A DNA stretch of 64,000 bases from Methylomonas koyamae (GTDB lineage Bacteria > Pseudomonadota > Gammaproteobacteria > Methylococcales > Methylomonadaceae): assembly GCF_006483455.1 (NCBI RefSeq), contig NZ_PPPU01000028.1, forward strand, positions 1-64,000, given 5' to 3'. Each line of letters starts with the position of its first letter. Position 1 is the stretch's first letter. Position numbers and translations under genes: made by a program. A model generated the notes under the pieces. It did not search any database, was not told the DNA's origin, and saw nothing but the letters and a program-made list of their open reading frames with translations. Shown in pieces: positions 35,099 to 46,610 of this stretch.

Positions 35099-35125
35099 CT
35101 GGCACTCGGCAATGTGGAGTGCTAA
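35099..35125. promoter_or_regulatory. CIRCE operator of HrcA
   Basis: CTGGCACTC-N9-GAGTGCTAA, against the consensus TTAGCACTC-N9-GAGTGCTAA; the right arm is perfect and the left arm differs at two bases. The spacer is exactly nine. HrcA binding here would make the operon self-repressing. Confidence 0.85.
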
Positions 35126-35146
35126 CGAATTTTGAAGGTATCGAAT

Positions 35147-36187
35147 GTGGCTGGCGGACAGGATTTAAACGAACGATCGCTTTATTTGCTAAAAACCCTG
35201 GTGGAGCGTTATATCCAAGACGGCCAACCGGTCGGCTCGCGCTTGCTCTCCAAGGACCCGAATTTGAAATTGAGTCCGGCCAGCATCCGCAACGTGATGG
35301 CGGATTTGGAGGAGATGGGCTTGATCCATTCGCCGCATACCTCCGCCGGGCGGGTGCCGACGGTCAGCGGCTACCGTCTGTTCGTCGACAGTCTGCTGAC
35401 TGTCAGACCTTTGGCTTCCAACGAACTCGACCAGTTACAGGCCGGGTTGCATAGCGAGACCGAGACGGCCAGCGATCTATTGGGCAAGGCCTCCAAGCTG
35501 TTGTCCGACGTCACCAAAATGGCCGGGGTGGTCACTTTGCCGCGGCGCGACAGCGTTTCCTTGCGGCACATCGAATTTTTGCCGATGTCCAGCACCCGGA
35601 TTCTGGTGATTTTTGTCACCGACACCGAAGAAGTTCATAACAAGATCATCCACACCGAAAAACAATTCTCTGCGGCCGAATTGCAGCAGGCTGCCAATTA
35701 TTTGAACTCGGTTTTCTCCGGCCGCAGTCTGGCCAAGATTCGGGAATTGGTGGTGAAGGACCTGGAAAAAGATCGGCATTCGGTCAACCAGGGCATGATC
35801 GATGCGGTGAATATGGCGCAATTGGCCTTCGCGCAGCAGCCCGACGACGATTATGTGTTGAGCGGCGAAACCAATTTGATGGGTTTTTCCGAGCTGTCAG
35901 ATATGGAGCGGCTCAAACAGTTATTCGAAGCCTTCAGCCAAAAACACGGCGTAATCCACTTGTTGGACCAATGTCTGCAGGCTGACGGCGTCCAAATTTT
36001 TATCGGCGAAGAGTCCGGCTACAGCGTGTTCGAGCGTTGCAGCCTGGTGACCGCGCCGTATTCGGTCAACGACGAAGTGGTCGGCGTGCTCGGCGTGATC
36101 GGCCCGACCCGGATGGCTTACGAAAAGGTGATTCCGTTCGTCGACGTAACCGCAAAATTATTGGGCGCGGCCTTGAATCCGAAATAA
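35147..36187 (+). CDS. hrcA: Heat-inducible transcription repressor HrcA
   Basis: 346 residues from the GTG at 35147, which has GAAGG at a good distance; a TTG at 35132 would add five residues and overlaps that ribosome binding site. The winged-helix N-terminus shows DGQPVGSRLLS, SPASIRNVMADLEEMGLI and HTSAGRVPTVSGYR; the C-terminal dimerisation and sensor part ends with GVLGVIGPTRMAYEKVIPFVD. It represses chaperone genes through CIRCE, found immediately upstream. Confidence 0.95.
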   Translation: MAGGQDLNERSLYLLKTLVERYIQDGQPVGSRLLSKDPNLKLSPASIRNVMADLEEMGLIHSPHTSAGRVPTVSGYRLFVDSLLTVRPLASNELDQLQAGLHSETETASDLLGKASKLLSDVTKMAGVVTLPRRDSVSLRHIEFLPMSSTRILVIFVTDTEEVHNKIIHTEKQFSAAELQQAANYLNSVFSGRSLAKIRELVVKDLEKDRHSVNQGMIDAVNMAQLAFAQQPDDDYVLSGETNLMGFSELSDMERLKQLFEAFSQKHGVIHLLDQCLQADGVQIFIGEESGYSVFERCSLVTAPYSVNDEVVGVLGVIGPTRMAYEKVIPFVDVTAKLLGAALNPK

Positions 36188-36236
36188 AAGCCCTTATCGT
36201 TAGCCCAACTCAAAAAATTAGAACCATGGAGAAACT

Positions 36237-36875
36237 ATGAGTCACCAGCAATCGAGTCACGAACAGCAACCCGATAGCGAATTGATCGCCGAAGTATTGG
36301 AGCAAACCAAACCTGCCTTCGAAGAAGCGGCGGCAGAAGAAACGGCAGGCGAAGAGACGGTTGGCATCGAGTCCTTACGCCAGCAATTGGAACAAGCTCA
36401 GCAACAGGCGGCGGCTAATCTGGATAAAGCGTTGCGGACCCAAGCCGAAATGGAGAATTTGAAAAAACGGGTACAAAAGGATTTGGACGACGAACGTAAA
36501 TACGGCTTGGCCAAATTCGCTAAAGAATTGCTCAGTGTGCTGGACAGTCTGGAATTGGGCATTCAGGCCGCCAGCGGCGACAGCCCGGAAGTGGTCAAGT
36601 TGCGCGAGGGCAGTTTGCTGACCGTCAAACAATTCGAATCGGTGTTTGCCAAGTTCAATATCGAAACCATCGATCCGTTAGGCCAGCCGTTCAATCCTGA
36701 ATTCCATCAGGCCATGGTGATGCAGCCCAGCGAAACGGCCGAACCGAATTCGGTATTGAACGTATTTCAAAAAGGTTACGTTTTAAACGGCCGGTTGTTA
36801 CGCCCGGCCATGGTGGTGGTGGCCAAGGCCGCCGACAAACCCGCCGATAGTGCAAAAATCGATGAGCAGGCTTGA
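36237..36875 (+). CDS. grpE: Nucleotide exchange factor GrpE
   Basis: 212 residues: an acidic, low-complexity N-terminus (1-45), a long coiled coil (about 45-110, including AEMENLKKRVQKDL) and a C-terminal beta domain with GQPFNPEFHQAMVMQ and VLQ-like VLNVFQKGYVLNGRLLRPAMV. It releases ADP from DnaK. It lies 49 nt after hrcA in the operon. Confidence 0.96.
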   Translation: MSHQQSSHEQQPDSELIAEVLEQTKPAFEEAAAEETAGEETVGIESLRQQLEQAQQQAAANLDKALRTQAEMENLKKRVQKDLDDERKYGLAKFAKELLSVLDSLELGIQAASGDSPEVVKLREGSLLTVKQFESVFAKFNIETIDPLGQPFNPEFHQAMVMQPSETAEPNSVLNVFQKGYVLNGRLLRPAMVVVAKAADKPADSAKIDEQA

Positions 36876-36946
36876 AAATCCAACGATCAACCGCATATCG
36901 CTAACAACTTTTTAACTTACCTCTTATTCAAGTCTGGAGAATTTCA

Positions 36947-38884
36947 ATGGGCAAAATGATCGGTATCGATTTAGGAACCACCAACTCCTGCGTCGCCGTA
37001 CTGGAAAACGGCACCGCGCGGGTCATCGAAAATAGCGAGGGCGCCCGCACCACGCCTTCCATTATCGCCTTTACCAACGATAACGAAGTCTTGGTCGGCC
37101 AATCCGCCAAGCGTCAGGCGGTCACCAATCCGGAAAACACCTTGTTTGCGATCAAACGTTTGATCGGTCGTCGTTTCAAAGAAGACGCGGTGCAAAAAGA
37201 CATCAAAATGGTGCCTTACAAAATCATGGAAGCCAACAATGGCGACGCCTGGGTGGAATGCCACGGTAAAAAAATGGCGCCGCCGGAAGTGTCTTCCCGG
37301 GTGTTGATGAAACTGAAAAAAGACGCCGAAGCCTTTTTGGGTGAAGAAGTCACCGAAGCGGTCATCACCGTACCGGCTTATTTCAACGATTCGCAACGTC
37401 AAGCGACTAAAGATGCCGGCCGTATCGCCGGTCTGGACGTCAAACGCATCATCAACGAACCTACTGCGGCAGCGTTGGCGTTCGGTATGGACAAACCGAA
37501 AGGCGACACCACCATCGCGGTCTATGACTTGGGCGGCGGTACTTTCGATATTTCCATCATCGAGATCGCCGAAATCGAAGGCGAGCACCAATTTGAAGTA
37601 TTGGCGACCAACGGCGACACCTTCCTGGGCGGCGAAGACTTCGACTTGCGCATCATCGATTTCCTGGCCGGCGAGTTCAAAAAAGACACCGGCATCGATT
37701 TGCACAACGATCCTTTGGCTTTGCAACGGCTGAAAGAAGCAGCGGAAAAAGCCAAAATCGAATTGTCTTCGGCTGAACAAACCGACATCAATCTGCCGTA
37801 CATCACCGCCGATGCCTCCGGTCCGAAACACTTGAACGTCAAGCTGACCCGCGCCAAACTGGAATCGCTGGTCGACGATCTGATCGAGCGCACCAAGGGC
37901 CCATGCCTGCAGGCGATTAAAGACGCCGGCATTTCCACAGCAAAAATCAACGACGTGATTCTGGTCGGCGGTCAAACCCGGATGCCGAAAGTGCAAGCTT
38001 TCGTTAAGGAATTGTTCGGCAAAGAACCGCGCAAAGACGTCAACCCTGACGAAGCCGTGGCGTTGGGTGCAGCGATTCAGGCCGGCGTACTGGGCGGCGA
38101 CGTTAAAGACGTGTTGCTGCTGGACGTGACTCCGCTGTCGCTGGGTATTGAAACCCTGGGCGGCGTAATGACCAAGCTGATCGAGAAAAACACCACGATC
38201 CCGACCAATGCCTCGCAGACCTTCTCGACGGCGGACGACAATCAAACCGCGGTCACCGTGCATGTGTTGCAAGGCGAGCGGGAAATGGCGTCCGGCAACA
38301 AATCGCTGGGCCGGTTCGACTTGCAGGACATTCCGCCGGCACCGCGCGGCATTCCGCAAATCGAAGTGTCGTTCGACATCGACGCCAACGGTATCTTGAA
38401 CGTCTCGGCCAAAGACAAAGCCACCGGCAAAAAACAATCCATCGTGATTAAAGCCTCCAGCGGTTTGTCGGACGACGAAGTCGAACGCATGATCAAGGAC
38501 GCCGAAGCCCACGCCGACGAAGACCGTAAGCTGAAAGAACTGGTCTCGGCGCGCAACTCGGCGGAAGGCATGATTCACGCCACCGAAAAATCGCTGAAAG
38601 AATTGGGCGACCAAGTCAGCAGCGATGAAAAATCGGCGATCGAAGCGGCGATCAAAGACCTGCATGCGGTACTGAGAACCGATGACAAAGACGCCATCGA
38701 AGCCAAAACCAATGCCTTGACCGAGCTATCGGGTAAACTGGCCGAACGCGTCTACGCCCAAAAAGGCGGCGCCGAAGCGGCTGCAGCCGGTGGTCACGAA
38801 CACGCGACCGGCGGCCAACAAGCCGAGCCCGACCACAATGTGGTCGATGCTGAGTTTGAGGAAGTTAAGGACGATAAGAAGTAA
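36947..38884 (+). CDS. dnaK: Chaperone DnaK (Hsp70)
   Basis: 645 residues. The N-terminal ATPase domain starts with [18 protein letters not shown] and contains [15 protein letters not shown] and [11 protein letters not shown]; the linker [19 protein letters not shown] joins the substrate domain, and the helical lid ends with [15 protein letters not shown], the C-terminal EEV-type tail of bacterial DnaK. It folds and rescues proteins with DnaJ and GrpE. GGAG is placed before the ATG. Confidence 0.98.
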   Translation: MGKMIGIDLGTTNSCVAVLENGTARVIENSEGARTTPSIIAFTNDNEVLVGQSAKRQAVTNPENTLFAIKRLIGRRFKEDAVQKDIKMVPYKIMEANNGDAWVECHGKKMAPPEVSSRVLMKLKKDAEAFLGEEVTEAVITVPAYFNDSQRQATKDAGRIAGLDVKRIINEPTAAALAFGMDKPKGDTTIAVYDLGGGTFDISIIEIAEIEGEHQFEVLATNGDTFLGGEDFDLRIIDFLAGEFKKDTGIDLHNDPLALQRLKEAAEKAKIELSSAEQTDINLPYITADASGPKHLNVKLTRAKLESLVDDLIERTKGPCLQAIKDAGISTAKINDVILVGGQTRMPKVQAFVKELFGKEPRKDVNPDEAVALGAAIQAGVLGGDVKDVLLLDVTPLSLGIETLGGVMTKLIEKNTTIPTNASQTFSTADDNQTAVTVHVLQGEREMASGNKSLGRFDLQDIPPAPRGIPQIEVSFDIDANGILNVSAKDKATGKKQSIVIKASSGLSDDEVERMIKDAEAHADEDRKLKELVSARNSAEGMIHATEKSLKELGDQVSSDEKSAIEAAIKDLHAVLRTDDKDAIEAKTNALTELSGKLAERVYAQKGGAEAAAAGGHEHATGGQQAEPDHNVVDAEFEEVKDDKK

Positions 38885-38979
38885 GGTTCGCTCGGTTTCT
38901 CTCGCCGCCTGAGAGAGGGTAGGACGGACGCGAACGTGGTTCAGGTCGCTTCGTCTTCTTTCAATTCAATATCTTAATT

Positions 38980-39006
38980 AACCGCCGGTTTCCGCCGGCG
39001 GTTTTC
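38980..39006 (+). terminator. Hairpin between dnaK and dnaJ
   Basis: AACCGCCGG (38980-38988) pairs with CCGGCGGTT (38995-39003) around a 6-nt loop, followed by a short T stretch. It ends seven bases before the dnaJ ATG, so it may attenuate dnaJ-dapB relative to dnaK. Confidence 0.6.
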
Positions 39007-39012
39007 CTCGTT

Positions 39013-40149
39013 ATGGCAAAAGAAGATTTTTACAAACTGCTGGAAGTGGATCGCAACGCCAGCGAAGCCGAAATTAAAAAAAGCTATCGCAAGATGGCGA
39101 TGAAATACCATCCGGACCGCAACAAGGATAATCCGGACGAGGCCGAGAAAAAATTCAAGCTGATCAAGGAAGCTTACGAGGTTTTGTCGGACTCGAAAAA
39201 ACGCGCGGCTTACGACCAATTCGGCCATGCCGGTGTCGATCCGTCAATGGGCGGCGGCCGTGGCGGTTTTACCGGGGCCGAGAGTTTCAGCGATATTTTC
39301 GGCGATGTGTTCGGCGATATTTTCGGCGGCGGCCGCCAGCAGCGCAGCAGCGTACAGCGCGGTGCCGACTTGCGTTATAACCTGGAATTGACGTTGGAAG
39401 AAGCAGTCGGCGGTACCGAAGCCACCGTTAAGGTACCGGTGCTGGTCGCGTGCGGCGAATGTAACGGTAGCGGCGCGAAGAAGGGCAGCAGTCCTGTCAC
39501 TTGTACTACTTGCCACGGCCACGGCCAGGTGCGGATGCAGCAAGGCTTTTTCTCGGTGCAGCAAACCTGTCCGACCTGCCGCGGCACCGGCAAGCAAATC
39601 AAGGACCCGTGCCCGAAATGCTACGGCCAGGGTCGGGTCCAGGAAACCAAAACCCTCAATGTCAAGGTGCCGCCTGGCGTGGATACCGGCGACCGCATCC
39701 GTTTGGCGGGCGAGGGCGAGGCCGGCCTGAACGGCGGCCCATCCGGCGATTTGTACGTGCAAGTTCAGGTCAAGGACCATCCGATTTTCACCCGCGACGG
39801 CGCCAACTTGTATTGCGAAGTGCCGATCAGTTTCCCGATGGCCTGTCTGGGCGGCGATTTGGAAGTACCGACCCTGGACGGCAAGGTCATGCTGAAAATT
39901 CCGCCGGAAACTCAAACCGGCCGCATGTTCCGCTTGCGCGGCAAGGGGGTCAAGCCGGTCAGAGGCGGCGCAGTCGGCGATTTGCTGTGCAAAGTGCAAC
40001 TGGAAACCCCGGTGCACTTGACCAAGGACCAGAAAGCCTTGATCGAGAAACTCGGCGAATCCTTGTCCGGCGGCGGCAAACACCATAGTCCGCAAGAGCA
40101 TAGCTGGATGGACGGTGTGAAAAACTTCTTCGACAAACTGACGGGATAA
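39013..40149 (+). CDS. dnaJ: Chaperone DnaJ (Hsp40)
   Basis: 378 residues: J domain with KYHPDRN (HPD near residue 33), a Gly/Phe-rich linker (about 75-110, GGGRGGFTG), and a zinc-binding domain with [24 protein letters not shown] and CPKCYGQG, then the C-terminal substrate domains. It stimulates DnaK. The hairpin upstream leaves little space for a ribosome binding site, and none is obvious. Confidence 0.97.
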   Translation: MAKEDFYKLLEVDRNASEAEIKKSYRKMAMKYHPDRNKDNPDEAEKKFKLIKEAYEVLSDSKKRAAYDQFGHAGVDPSMGGGRGGFTGAESFSDIFGDVFGDIFGGGRQQRSSVQRGADLRYNLELTLEEAVGGTEATVKVPVLVACGECNGSGAKKGSSPVTCTTCHGHGQVRMQQGFFSVQQTCPTCRGTGKQIKDPCPKCYGQGRVQETKTLNVKVPPGVDTGDRIRLAGEGEAGLNGGPSGDLYVQVQVKDHPIFTRDGANLYCEVPISFPMACLGGDLEVPTLDGKVMLKIPPETQTGRMFRLRGKGVKPVRGGAVGDLLCKVQLETPVHLTKDQKALIEKLGESLSGGGKHHSPQEHSWMDGVKNFFDKLTG

Positions 40150-40959
<810 letters not shown>

Positions 40960-40974
40960 GCCTGGCACGGTAGC

Positions 40975-40994
40975 GGCCGGGTTCGAGCCCGGCC
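40975..40994. terminator. Hairpin between dapB and the Nudix gene
   Basis: GGCCGGG (40975-40981) pairs with CCCGGCC (40988-40994). It lies between two convergent genes but has no U tract on either side, so termination is only a possibility. Confidence 0.4.
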
Positions 40995-41019
40995 TCAACG
41001 TCTTAAAATCAGCAATATC

Positions 41020-41466
41020 TTATATTCGCAGCGGCGTTACTGCGCCGGCCAGTTTATAATGCCGGTAGTCGGCGATAACCTGGGCGTGATCGAAAGCCAG
41101 AACGGCCGGCAAACTGTCGAATGTAAACAATCCGCAATTTTTCGCATCGTCCGCTGCCAACGGTTCGCCGTGGGCCGTTGCCAAATATACGGCAGTGACG
41201 GTGTGGTTACGCGGATCCCGGGCCGGGTTGGAATAAAGCCCGAGCAATGTGGTCAGTTCGACGTCCAATCCGGTTTCCTCCTTCGCTTCCCGAATCGCCG
41301 CATGTTCGACGGTCTCGCCGACGTCGACGAAGCCGCCGGGTACCGCCCAACCATAGGGTGGATATTTGCGTTCGATCAATACGAACGGGCGTTGCGGATG
41401 GTCGATCAATTCGATCAGGATGTCGGCGGCAAGTAGCGGTGTAATCGGTTTCGGCATAGCGGTCAC
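41020..41466 (-). CDS. Nudix hydrolase
   Basis: 148 residues with the Nudix box [20 protein letters not shown] and ETGLD following it, the form GX5EX7REUXEEXGU. WAVPGG before the box suggests an ADP-ribose or nucleotide pyrophosphatase type. The substrate is unknown. The listed start is GTG; an ATG three codons in (41457) is equally possible, and neither has a clear ribosome binding site. Confidence 0.88.
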   Translation of the reverse strand: MTAMPKPITPLLAADILIELIDHPQRPFVLIERKYPPYGWAVPGGFVDVGETVEHAAIREAKEETGLDVELTTLLGLYSNPARDPRNHTVTAVYLATAHGEPLAADDAKNCGLFTFDSLPAVLAFDHAQVIADYRHYKLAGAVTPLRI

Positions 41467-41565
41467 GAGGCTGAGTTAAACGTTAGAATATCGATTGGCG
41501 TTAGTTTATACCGGTTTTTACCGGTAGCCGAAATGTGCGTGGCTCAGCAAAACGGCGTTTTCGGT

Positions 41566-41593
41566 TTGGCATGTCTGCCGGCCGGACTATAGT
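41566..41593 (+). promoter_or_regulatory. Probable sigma-70 promoter of rapA
   Basis: TTGGCA (41566-41571), a 16-bp spacer and TATAGT (41588-41593), giving a leader of about 60 nt before rapA. Confidence 0.5.
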
Positions 41594-41658
41594 GCTATCG
41601 GGGAACCGACCGATGACTCGAGTCTGTGCCGACTGGAAATTAAATAAAAAAGAAATAC

Positions 41659-44424
41659 ATGAACGAATTTATTCCCGGCCAACGCTGGATCAGTAACACC
41701 GAATCGGAACTGGGTTTGGGCATGGTCGTCGAGGCCGAAGCCAATCGCGTCACCGTCTTGTTTTTAGCCACCGGCGACCGGCGGGTCTATGCCAAGGACA
41801 ATGCGCCGCTGACGCGGGTCCAGTTCAGCGCAGGCGACGTTATCGAATCGGTGGAATACGCCAAGATCACGGTGCAGCAGGTACAGCAACACGCCGGCCT
41901 GCTGACCTATATCGGCTTGGATGAAGACGGTCAGTTGCAGCAAGTCGACGAAATGGAATTGAACCACCATATTCAATTCAACAAGCCGCAAGATCGCTTG
42001 TTTACCGGCCAATTCGACCCGACCGCCTGGTTTTTGCTGCGTTACGAGACCTGGCGCCGGCAACAGCAACATCAACAATCCGCCGTCAAAGGCTTGCAGG
42101 GCGCCCGCGCTGCGCTGATTCCGCACCAGTTGTACATCGCGCACCAGGCCGCAAACCGCTCCGAGCCTCGCATCATGCTGGCCGACGAGGTCGGTTTGGG
42201 CAAGACCATAGAAGCCGGTTTGATCATTCAGCACCGCTTGATCAACGGACTGAGCCGGCGGGTCTTGATTCTGGTGCCGGAAAGCCTGATGTACCAATGG
42301 CTGGTGGAAATGCTGCGCCGCTTCAATTTGCGTTTCAGCCTGTTCGACGAGTCGCGCTGCATGTCGTTTGCCGACGAAGGCAATCCGTTTCTGCATGAGC
42401 AATTGATTCTGTGCAGCCAGCAGTTCTTCGCTGACTTTCCCGAGCGGCGCGAGCAGGCGCTGGATGCCGGCTGGGATTTGGTTGTGGTCGACGAGGCCCA
42501 CCATCTGGAATGGAGCGCGGAGGCGCCGAGCGAAGAATATCTGTTCGTCGAGCAACTGGCCGCGGCGGCGCCGGGCTTGGTGTTATTGACCGCTACCCCG
42601 GAGCAATTGGGCAAGGAAAGTCATTTCGCCCGCCTGCGCCTGTTGGACCCGGACCGTTTTTACGATTTTCAGCAATTTCTGGCTGAGGAAAGCCAGTTCG
42701 AGCCGGTCGCCCGCCTGGCGAATCTGTTGATAGCCGGCGAAAGATTGGATGCCGAGCAGCAAGCGCTGTTGCAAAAGTTGCTGCAGCACGACAATGTCGA
42801 CAACTGGTTGCAGCAAGTCAACGCAGAAGACGGTGGCGCGCGCGAAGAGTTAATCAAGCTATTGTTGGATCACCACGGTACCGGGCGGATTTTGTATCGC
42901 AATTCGCGGCATACCGTACAGGGCTTTCCCGACCGGCAACGCCACGCCTATCCGTTGCAGAGCGAGGATAGCGCCGATTTGGCCAACAGTCCGTACTTGC
43001 ATTGGCTGGTTGCCAAATTAAAGGCGTTGGGCGACGAAAAAGCCTTGCTGATTTGCAAACGGGCCGACACTGCGATCCAATTGGAACAGTTGCTACGGCA
43101 CCATGTCGGTCATACTGCGGCGGTATTTCACGAAGGCATGAGCATCGTCGAACGTGACCGCGCCGCCGCGTTTTTCGCCGACGAAGAGAGCAGGGCGCAG
43201 TTGTTGGTGTGTTCGGAAATCGGCAGCGAAGGCCGCAATTTCCAATTCGTGAGGCATTTGATTCTGTTCGACTTGCCGGAAAATCCGGATTTACTGCAAC
43301 AACGCATCGGCCGCCTGGACCGGATCGGGCAGAAGCACGTGATTCAGATCCATATCCCTTATCTGGTCGGCAGCGCCCAGCACGTGCTCTACCGTTGGTA
43401 CGAGGAAGGTTTGGATGCGTTCAGACATAATTGTTCCGGGGCCGCACAAGTGTTGAAATTGCTCGGCAGCGAATTGGACCAGGTATTGCACGGGCGCGAG
43501 CCGGCCGCAATCGAAGCGTTGCTTGCCAAAACCCGCGACTTGAACAGCCGGGTGGAAGAAGAATTGCACAAGGGCCGCGATTTATTGCTGGAGCTCAATT
43601 CCTGTCGGCCGCAGGAGGCGGCGCATTTGGTGGAAACGATCTATCAGAACGAGCGGGACGGCAGTTTGTGGCCTTATATGGAGGCGATGTTCGATTGTTA
43701 CGGGGTCGATGTCGAGGACCATTCCCGGGATTGCTACATCTTATGGCCCAGCGAAAACTTGCGCATCGCCCATTTTCCGATGCTGCAGGACGACGGCCTG
43801 ACCGTCACGGTCGACCGCGACATCGCCTTGGCCCGCGAGGACATGCAGTTTCTGACGGCCGAGCATCCGATGGTGTTGTCGGCGATGGATTTGGTATTGT
43901 CCAGCGAGACCGGTAACGCGGCGGTCAGCGTGGTCAAACATCCGCAGTTGAAAGCCGGCCAGTTTTTGTTGGAGCTATTGTTCGTGGCCGAATGCAGCGC
44001 ACCGGCCGAATTGCAGCTCGGTCGGTTTTTGCCGCACACGCCGATCCGCATTCTGGTGGACCAAAACAAACAAGATCTGACGGCGGCCGTCGGCCACGAT
44101 AGTCTGACCGAGACCGGTGACAGCTTCGATAAACTGCAGGTAGCCCAGTTTTTGCACAGCCAGCGCCAGCACATTCAGGACATGATCCTGGTGGCCGAGC
44201 GGCTGGCTGCGGCACAGATGCAAAGGTTGGTTACCGAGAGCGGCAATCGGATGATCGCGGCCTTGACCGGCGAGATCAAGCGGCTGGTGCGCTTGAAAAA
44301 GATCAATCCGGGTATCAAACCGCAAGAAATCGAACAACTGAAACAGAAAACCATGCTGTCTCACGAATGCATCCAGGATACCCAGTTACGGCTGGATGCG
44401 GTGCGGTTCGTGATTACCAGTTAG
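41659..44424 (+). CDS. rapA: RNA polymerase-associated ATPase RapA
   Basis: 921 residues. Two N-terminal Tudor-like domains are followed by the SNF2 helicase core: Walker A LADEVGLGKTIEAGLI, DEAH in VVDEAHHLEW, LLTATPEQLG, then the second lobe with CSEIGSEGRNFQF and QQRIGRLDRIGQ, and a long C-terminal region. RapA (HepA) recycles RNA polymerase stalled after transcription. The length is close to that of E. coli RapA. It ends 3 nt before the convergent PilZ gene. Confidence 0.96.
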   Translation: MNEFIPGQRWISNTESELGLGMVVEAEANRVTVLFLATGDRRVYAKDNAPLTRVQFSAGDVIESVEYAKITVQQVQQHAGLLTYIGLDEDGQLQQVDEMELNHHIQFNKPQDRLFTGQFDPTAWFLLRYETWRRQQQHQQSAVKGLQGARAALIPHQLYIAHQAANRSEPRIMLADEVGLGKTIEAGLIIQHRLINGLSRRVLILVPESLMYQWLVEMLRRFNLRFSLFDESRCMSFADEGNPFLHEQLILCSQQFFADFPERREQALDAGWDLVVVDEAHHLEWSAEAPSEEYLFVEQLAAAAPGLVLLTATPEQLGKESHFARLRLLDPDRFYDFQQFLAEESQFEPVARLANLLIAGERLDAEQQALLQKLLQHDNVDNWLQQVNAEDGGAREELIKLLLDHHGTGRILYRNSRHTVQGFPDRQRHAYPLQSEDSADLANSPYLHWLVAKLKALGDEKALLICKRADTAIQLEQLLRHHVGHTAAVFHEGMSIVERDRAAAFFADEESRAQLLVCSEIGSEGRNFQFVRHLILFDLPENPDLLQQRIGRLDRIGQKHVIQIHIPYLVGSAQHVLYRWYEEGLDAFRHNCSGAAQVLKLLGSELDQVLHGREPAAIEALLAKTRDLNSRVEEELHKGRDLLLELNSCRPQEAAHLVETIYQNERDGSLWPYMEAMFDCYGVDVEDHSRDCYILWPSENLRIAHFPMLQDDGLTVTVDRDIALAREDMQFLTAEHPMVLSAMDLVLSSETGNAAVSVVKHPQLKAGQFLLELLFVAECSAPAELQLGRFLPHTPIRILVDQNKQDLTAAVGHDSLTETGDSFDKLQVAQFLHSQRQHIQDMILVAERLAAAQMQRLVTESGNRMIAALTGEIKRLVRLKKINPGIKPQEIEQLKQKTMLSHECIQDTQLRLDAVRFVITS

Positions 44425-44427
44425 CGG

Positions 44428-44784
44428 TCAATGCGTCTTGATAAATACGGTGGAGTTATCCAGCTCGATGCATTCGAACATCACATCGTCAATAGAGCCG
44501 TCGATGTGATCCACGTAATGCACGCCGCATTCGGAGTCGTTTTGTTGGTGTTTCAGGATGCCGTGGACGCTGAAGCAGGTACCGGATTCGGGCAGCGTCA
44601 TCGTAATTTTGATATGGCCGATGATTTCTGCCGCGATCGGTTGTTTCAGTCTGACGCGAATTCCGCTGCAACTGATGTCCAGAATATCGGCGTCCAGTGC
44701 GATTTCCTGTTCAGCGGAGTAAAAGCGCAGGCCGGCTTGCAGGCCTTTGGGTTGTAATCTTGGGTGATTACGTTTCTCGGTCAT
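44428..44784 (-). CDS. PilZ domain protein (c-di-GMP receptor)
   Basis: 118 residues from the ATG at 44784, with AGGAGG upstream; an earlier in-frame start would add 29 basic residues. The c-di-GMP motifs are intact: RxxxR (Arg5, Arg9) and DxSxxG (Asp36-Ile-Ser38...Gly41). It is a stand-alone PilZ domain and may sense the c-di-GMP made or degraded by proteins such as the GGDEF-EAL protein at 49838. Confidence 0.9.
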   Translation of the reverse strand: MTEKRNHPRLQPKGLQAGLRFYSAEQEIALDADILDISCSGIRVRLKQPIAAEIIGHIKITMTLPESGTCFSVHGILKHQQNDSECGVHYVDHIDGSIDDVMFECIELDNSTVFIKTH

Positions 44785-44933
44785 CGGGCGCCTCCTTAGA
44801 AAGATTAACTTGCCTGTTAGGGTAGTTATTTTAGATAAAAAAGTCGGGTTTTGCCGATTTTTGGTTGGCAAAGCGATGCTGGATATTTTGGATTCGCGTC
44901 CGGATTGGCGGGCGCCATGTTATAGGTTGATTC

Positions 44934-46238
44934 ATGCTATTTTCAGAGTTGGGCTTATCCGAGCAACTGCTGCGAGCGGTTGCCGAGCAAGGCTATCAGA
45001 CGCCAACGCCGATTCAGGCGCAGGCGATACCGGTTATTTTGCAGGGGCGCGACGTGTTGGCCGGGGCGCAGACCGGCACCGGCAAGACGGCTGGCTTCAC
45101 GTTGCCGTTACTGCACATCCTGCAGCAACAGCCGATTCCGCAAAAGCCGCGGCCGGTCAGGGTGTTGGTGTTGACGCCGACCCGCGAATTGACCATGCAG
45201 GTCTACGAAAGCGTCAGAACGTACGGCAAGCATCTGCCCTTGTTTGCCGAAGCGATTTTCGGCGGCGTCAGTATCAATCCGCAGATTCAGAAAATCCGCC
45301 GCGGCACCGATATCGTTGTCGCGACGCCGGGGCGCTTGCTGGATTTGATTCAGCAGCAGCATTTGGATCTGTCCAGTGTCGAGCATTTCGTGTTGGACGA
45401 GGCCGACCGCATGCTGGATATGGGCTTCATCCGCGATATTCGCAAAATCATCGCGCTGTTGCCGGAAAAACGCCAAAACCTGTTGTTTTCGGCGACGTAT
45501 GCCCCGGAGATCAGCGCACTTGCCGAGCAATTGCTGAACGACCCGGTCGAGATCGCCGTGGCCAAACGCAATGCGGCCGCAGATACCGTTTCGCAATTGG
45601 TTTACGGCATTCAGCGCGAGTACAAACGCGAACTGTTGTCGTATTTGATCGGTCACGGCCATTGGCAACAAGTGTTGGTTTTCGTCCGTACCAAACACGG
45701 TGCGGACCGCTTATGTAAGCAATTGATCAAAGACGGCATTCGCTGCGCGGCTTTGCACGGCGACAAGAGTCAGGGCGCCCGGGTTCGGGCTTTGGACGAT
45801 TTCAAGAAAGGCACGATTACCGCGTTGATCGCGACCGACATTGCGGCGCGCGGCCTGGATATCGATCAATTGCCGCATGTGATCAACTTCGATTTGCCGC
45901 AGGTTGCCGAAGATTACGTCCATCGCATCGGCCGTACCGGCCGCGCCGGTGCCGAAGGGCAGGCTATTTCGTTGGTGGATCCGGAAGAGGCGCATCTGCT
46001 TGCGGCAATCGAAAAGTTATTGAAACGGCAGATTCCGCGCATCGCCGATACCGGTTATCCGCGAGTGTCGCTGGAGTCTGGCAACGCCAAGCCGCCGGCA
46101 AAGCCGGTGGCGGCGCGGTCCAAACCGCAGCAAACCGGGCGCCGCGCCCAATCCGGTACCGAAAAGCCCGAGCCGGGCAAACGCAGCCAGCCGCGCAAAC
46201 CGCGCCGTGGCAACACTAACGCCGCTAAGCCTCGTTAG
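44934..46238 (+). CDS. rhlE: DEAD-box RNA helicase, RhlE type
   Basis: 434 residues: Q motif region [14 protein letters not shown], Walker [18 protein letters not shown] in [16 protein letters not shown], and [10 protein letters not shown], then a basic C-terminal tail rich in Arg, Lys, Pro and Gln (about 370-434) as in RhlE. It remodels RNA in ribosome assembly or decay. The tail overlaps the convergent cupin gene by 14 nt. Confidence 0.94.
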   Translation: MLFSELGLSEQLLRAVAEQGYQTPTPIQAQAIPVILQGRDVLAGAQTGTGKTAGFTLPLLHILQQQPIPQKPRPVRVLVLTPTRELTMQVYESVRTYGKHLPLFAEAIFGGVSINPQIQKIRRGTDIVVATPGRLLDLIQQQHLDLSSVEHFVLDEADRMLDMGFIRDIRKIIALLPEKRQNLLFSATYAPEISALAEQLLNDPVEIAVAKRNAAADTVSQLVYGIQREYKRELLSYLIGHGHWQQVLVFVRTKHGADRLCKQLIKDGIRCAALHGDKSQGARVRALDDFKKGTITALIATDIAARGLDIDQLPHVINFDLPQVAEDYVHRIGRTGRAGAEGQAISLVDPEEAHLLAAIEKLLKRQIPRIADTGYPRVSLESGNAKPPAKPVAARSKPQQTGRRAQSGTEKPEPGKRSQPRKPRRGNTNAAKPR

Positions 46239-46572
46239 CGGCGGCAGCGCCAATATGGATAGCCAGCCAGACTGTATCCTGGTCCGGGCTGGTCCAATCG
46301 ACCCGGTGCTGGCAATGTGCCGGGATCATCACATAGTCTCCGGAAGACATCTCTAGCGCTGGCGCCGTTTTAAAACTCAGCCGCGCAGCGCCTTGCAGTA
46401 CCATGACCCATTCGTCCCAGGCCTGATCGTACCAGGCATCCGTTTCGGTGAAATGCCCGCGCGAGACGATGCGCTCGATGCGCAGATTGGGCGCGGCGAG
46501 CAAGGTTTGGCAAAATTCATTTGGCAACTGAACTGGAATGCCTGTAAAAATAGACGAACTGCTGATGCGCAT
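46225..46572 (-). CDS. Cupin domain protein
   Basis: 115 residues, a small single cupin barrel. The first motif is around [15 protein letters not shown] and the second around [16 protein letters not shown], which keeps a His near the end. The metal-binding set looks incomplete in motif 1. The substrate is unknown. It converges with the RhlE gene and is divergent from the DoxX gene. Confidence 0.8.
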   Translation of the reverse strand: MRISSSSIFTGIPVQLPNEFCQTLLAAPNLRIERIVSRGHFTETDAWYDQAWDEWVMVLQGAARLSFKTAPALEMSSGDYVMIPAHCQHRVDWTSPDQDTVWLAIHIGAAAANEA

Positions 46573-46610
46573 AAGGCAGATAAAAATAAAAAATTTGGGG
46601 GAGGTTACGA

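Noticed and set aside
36971-38665. Very long minus-strand open frame opposite dnaK
   Set aside because: It is a shadow of the dnaK codon pattern, Phe/Val/Gln-rich and low-complexity; no ribosome binding site.
41530-41600. TTGGCATGTCTGCC before rapA as a sigma-54 promoter
   Set aside because: The -12 GC is not at the required distance; the same bases make a better sigma-70 -35 paired with TATAGT.
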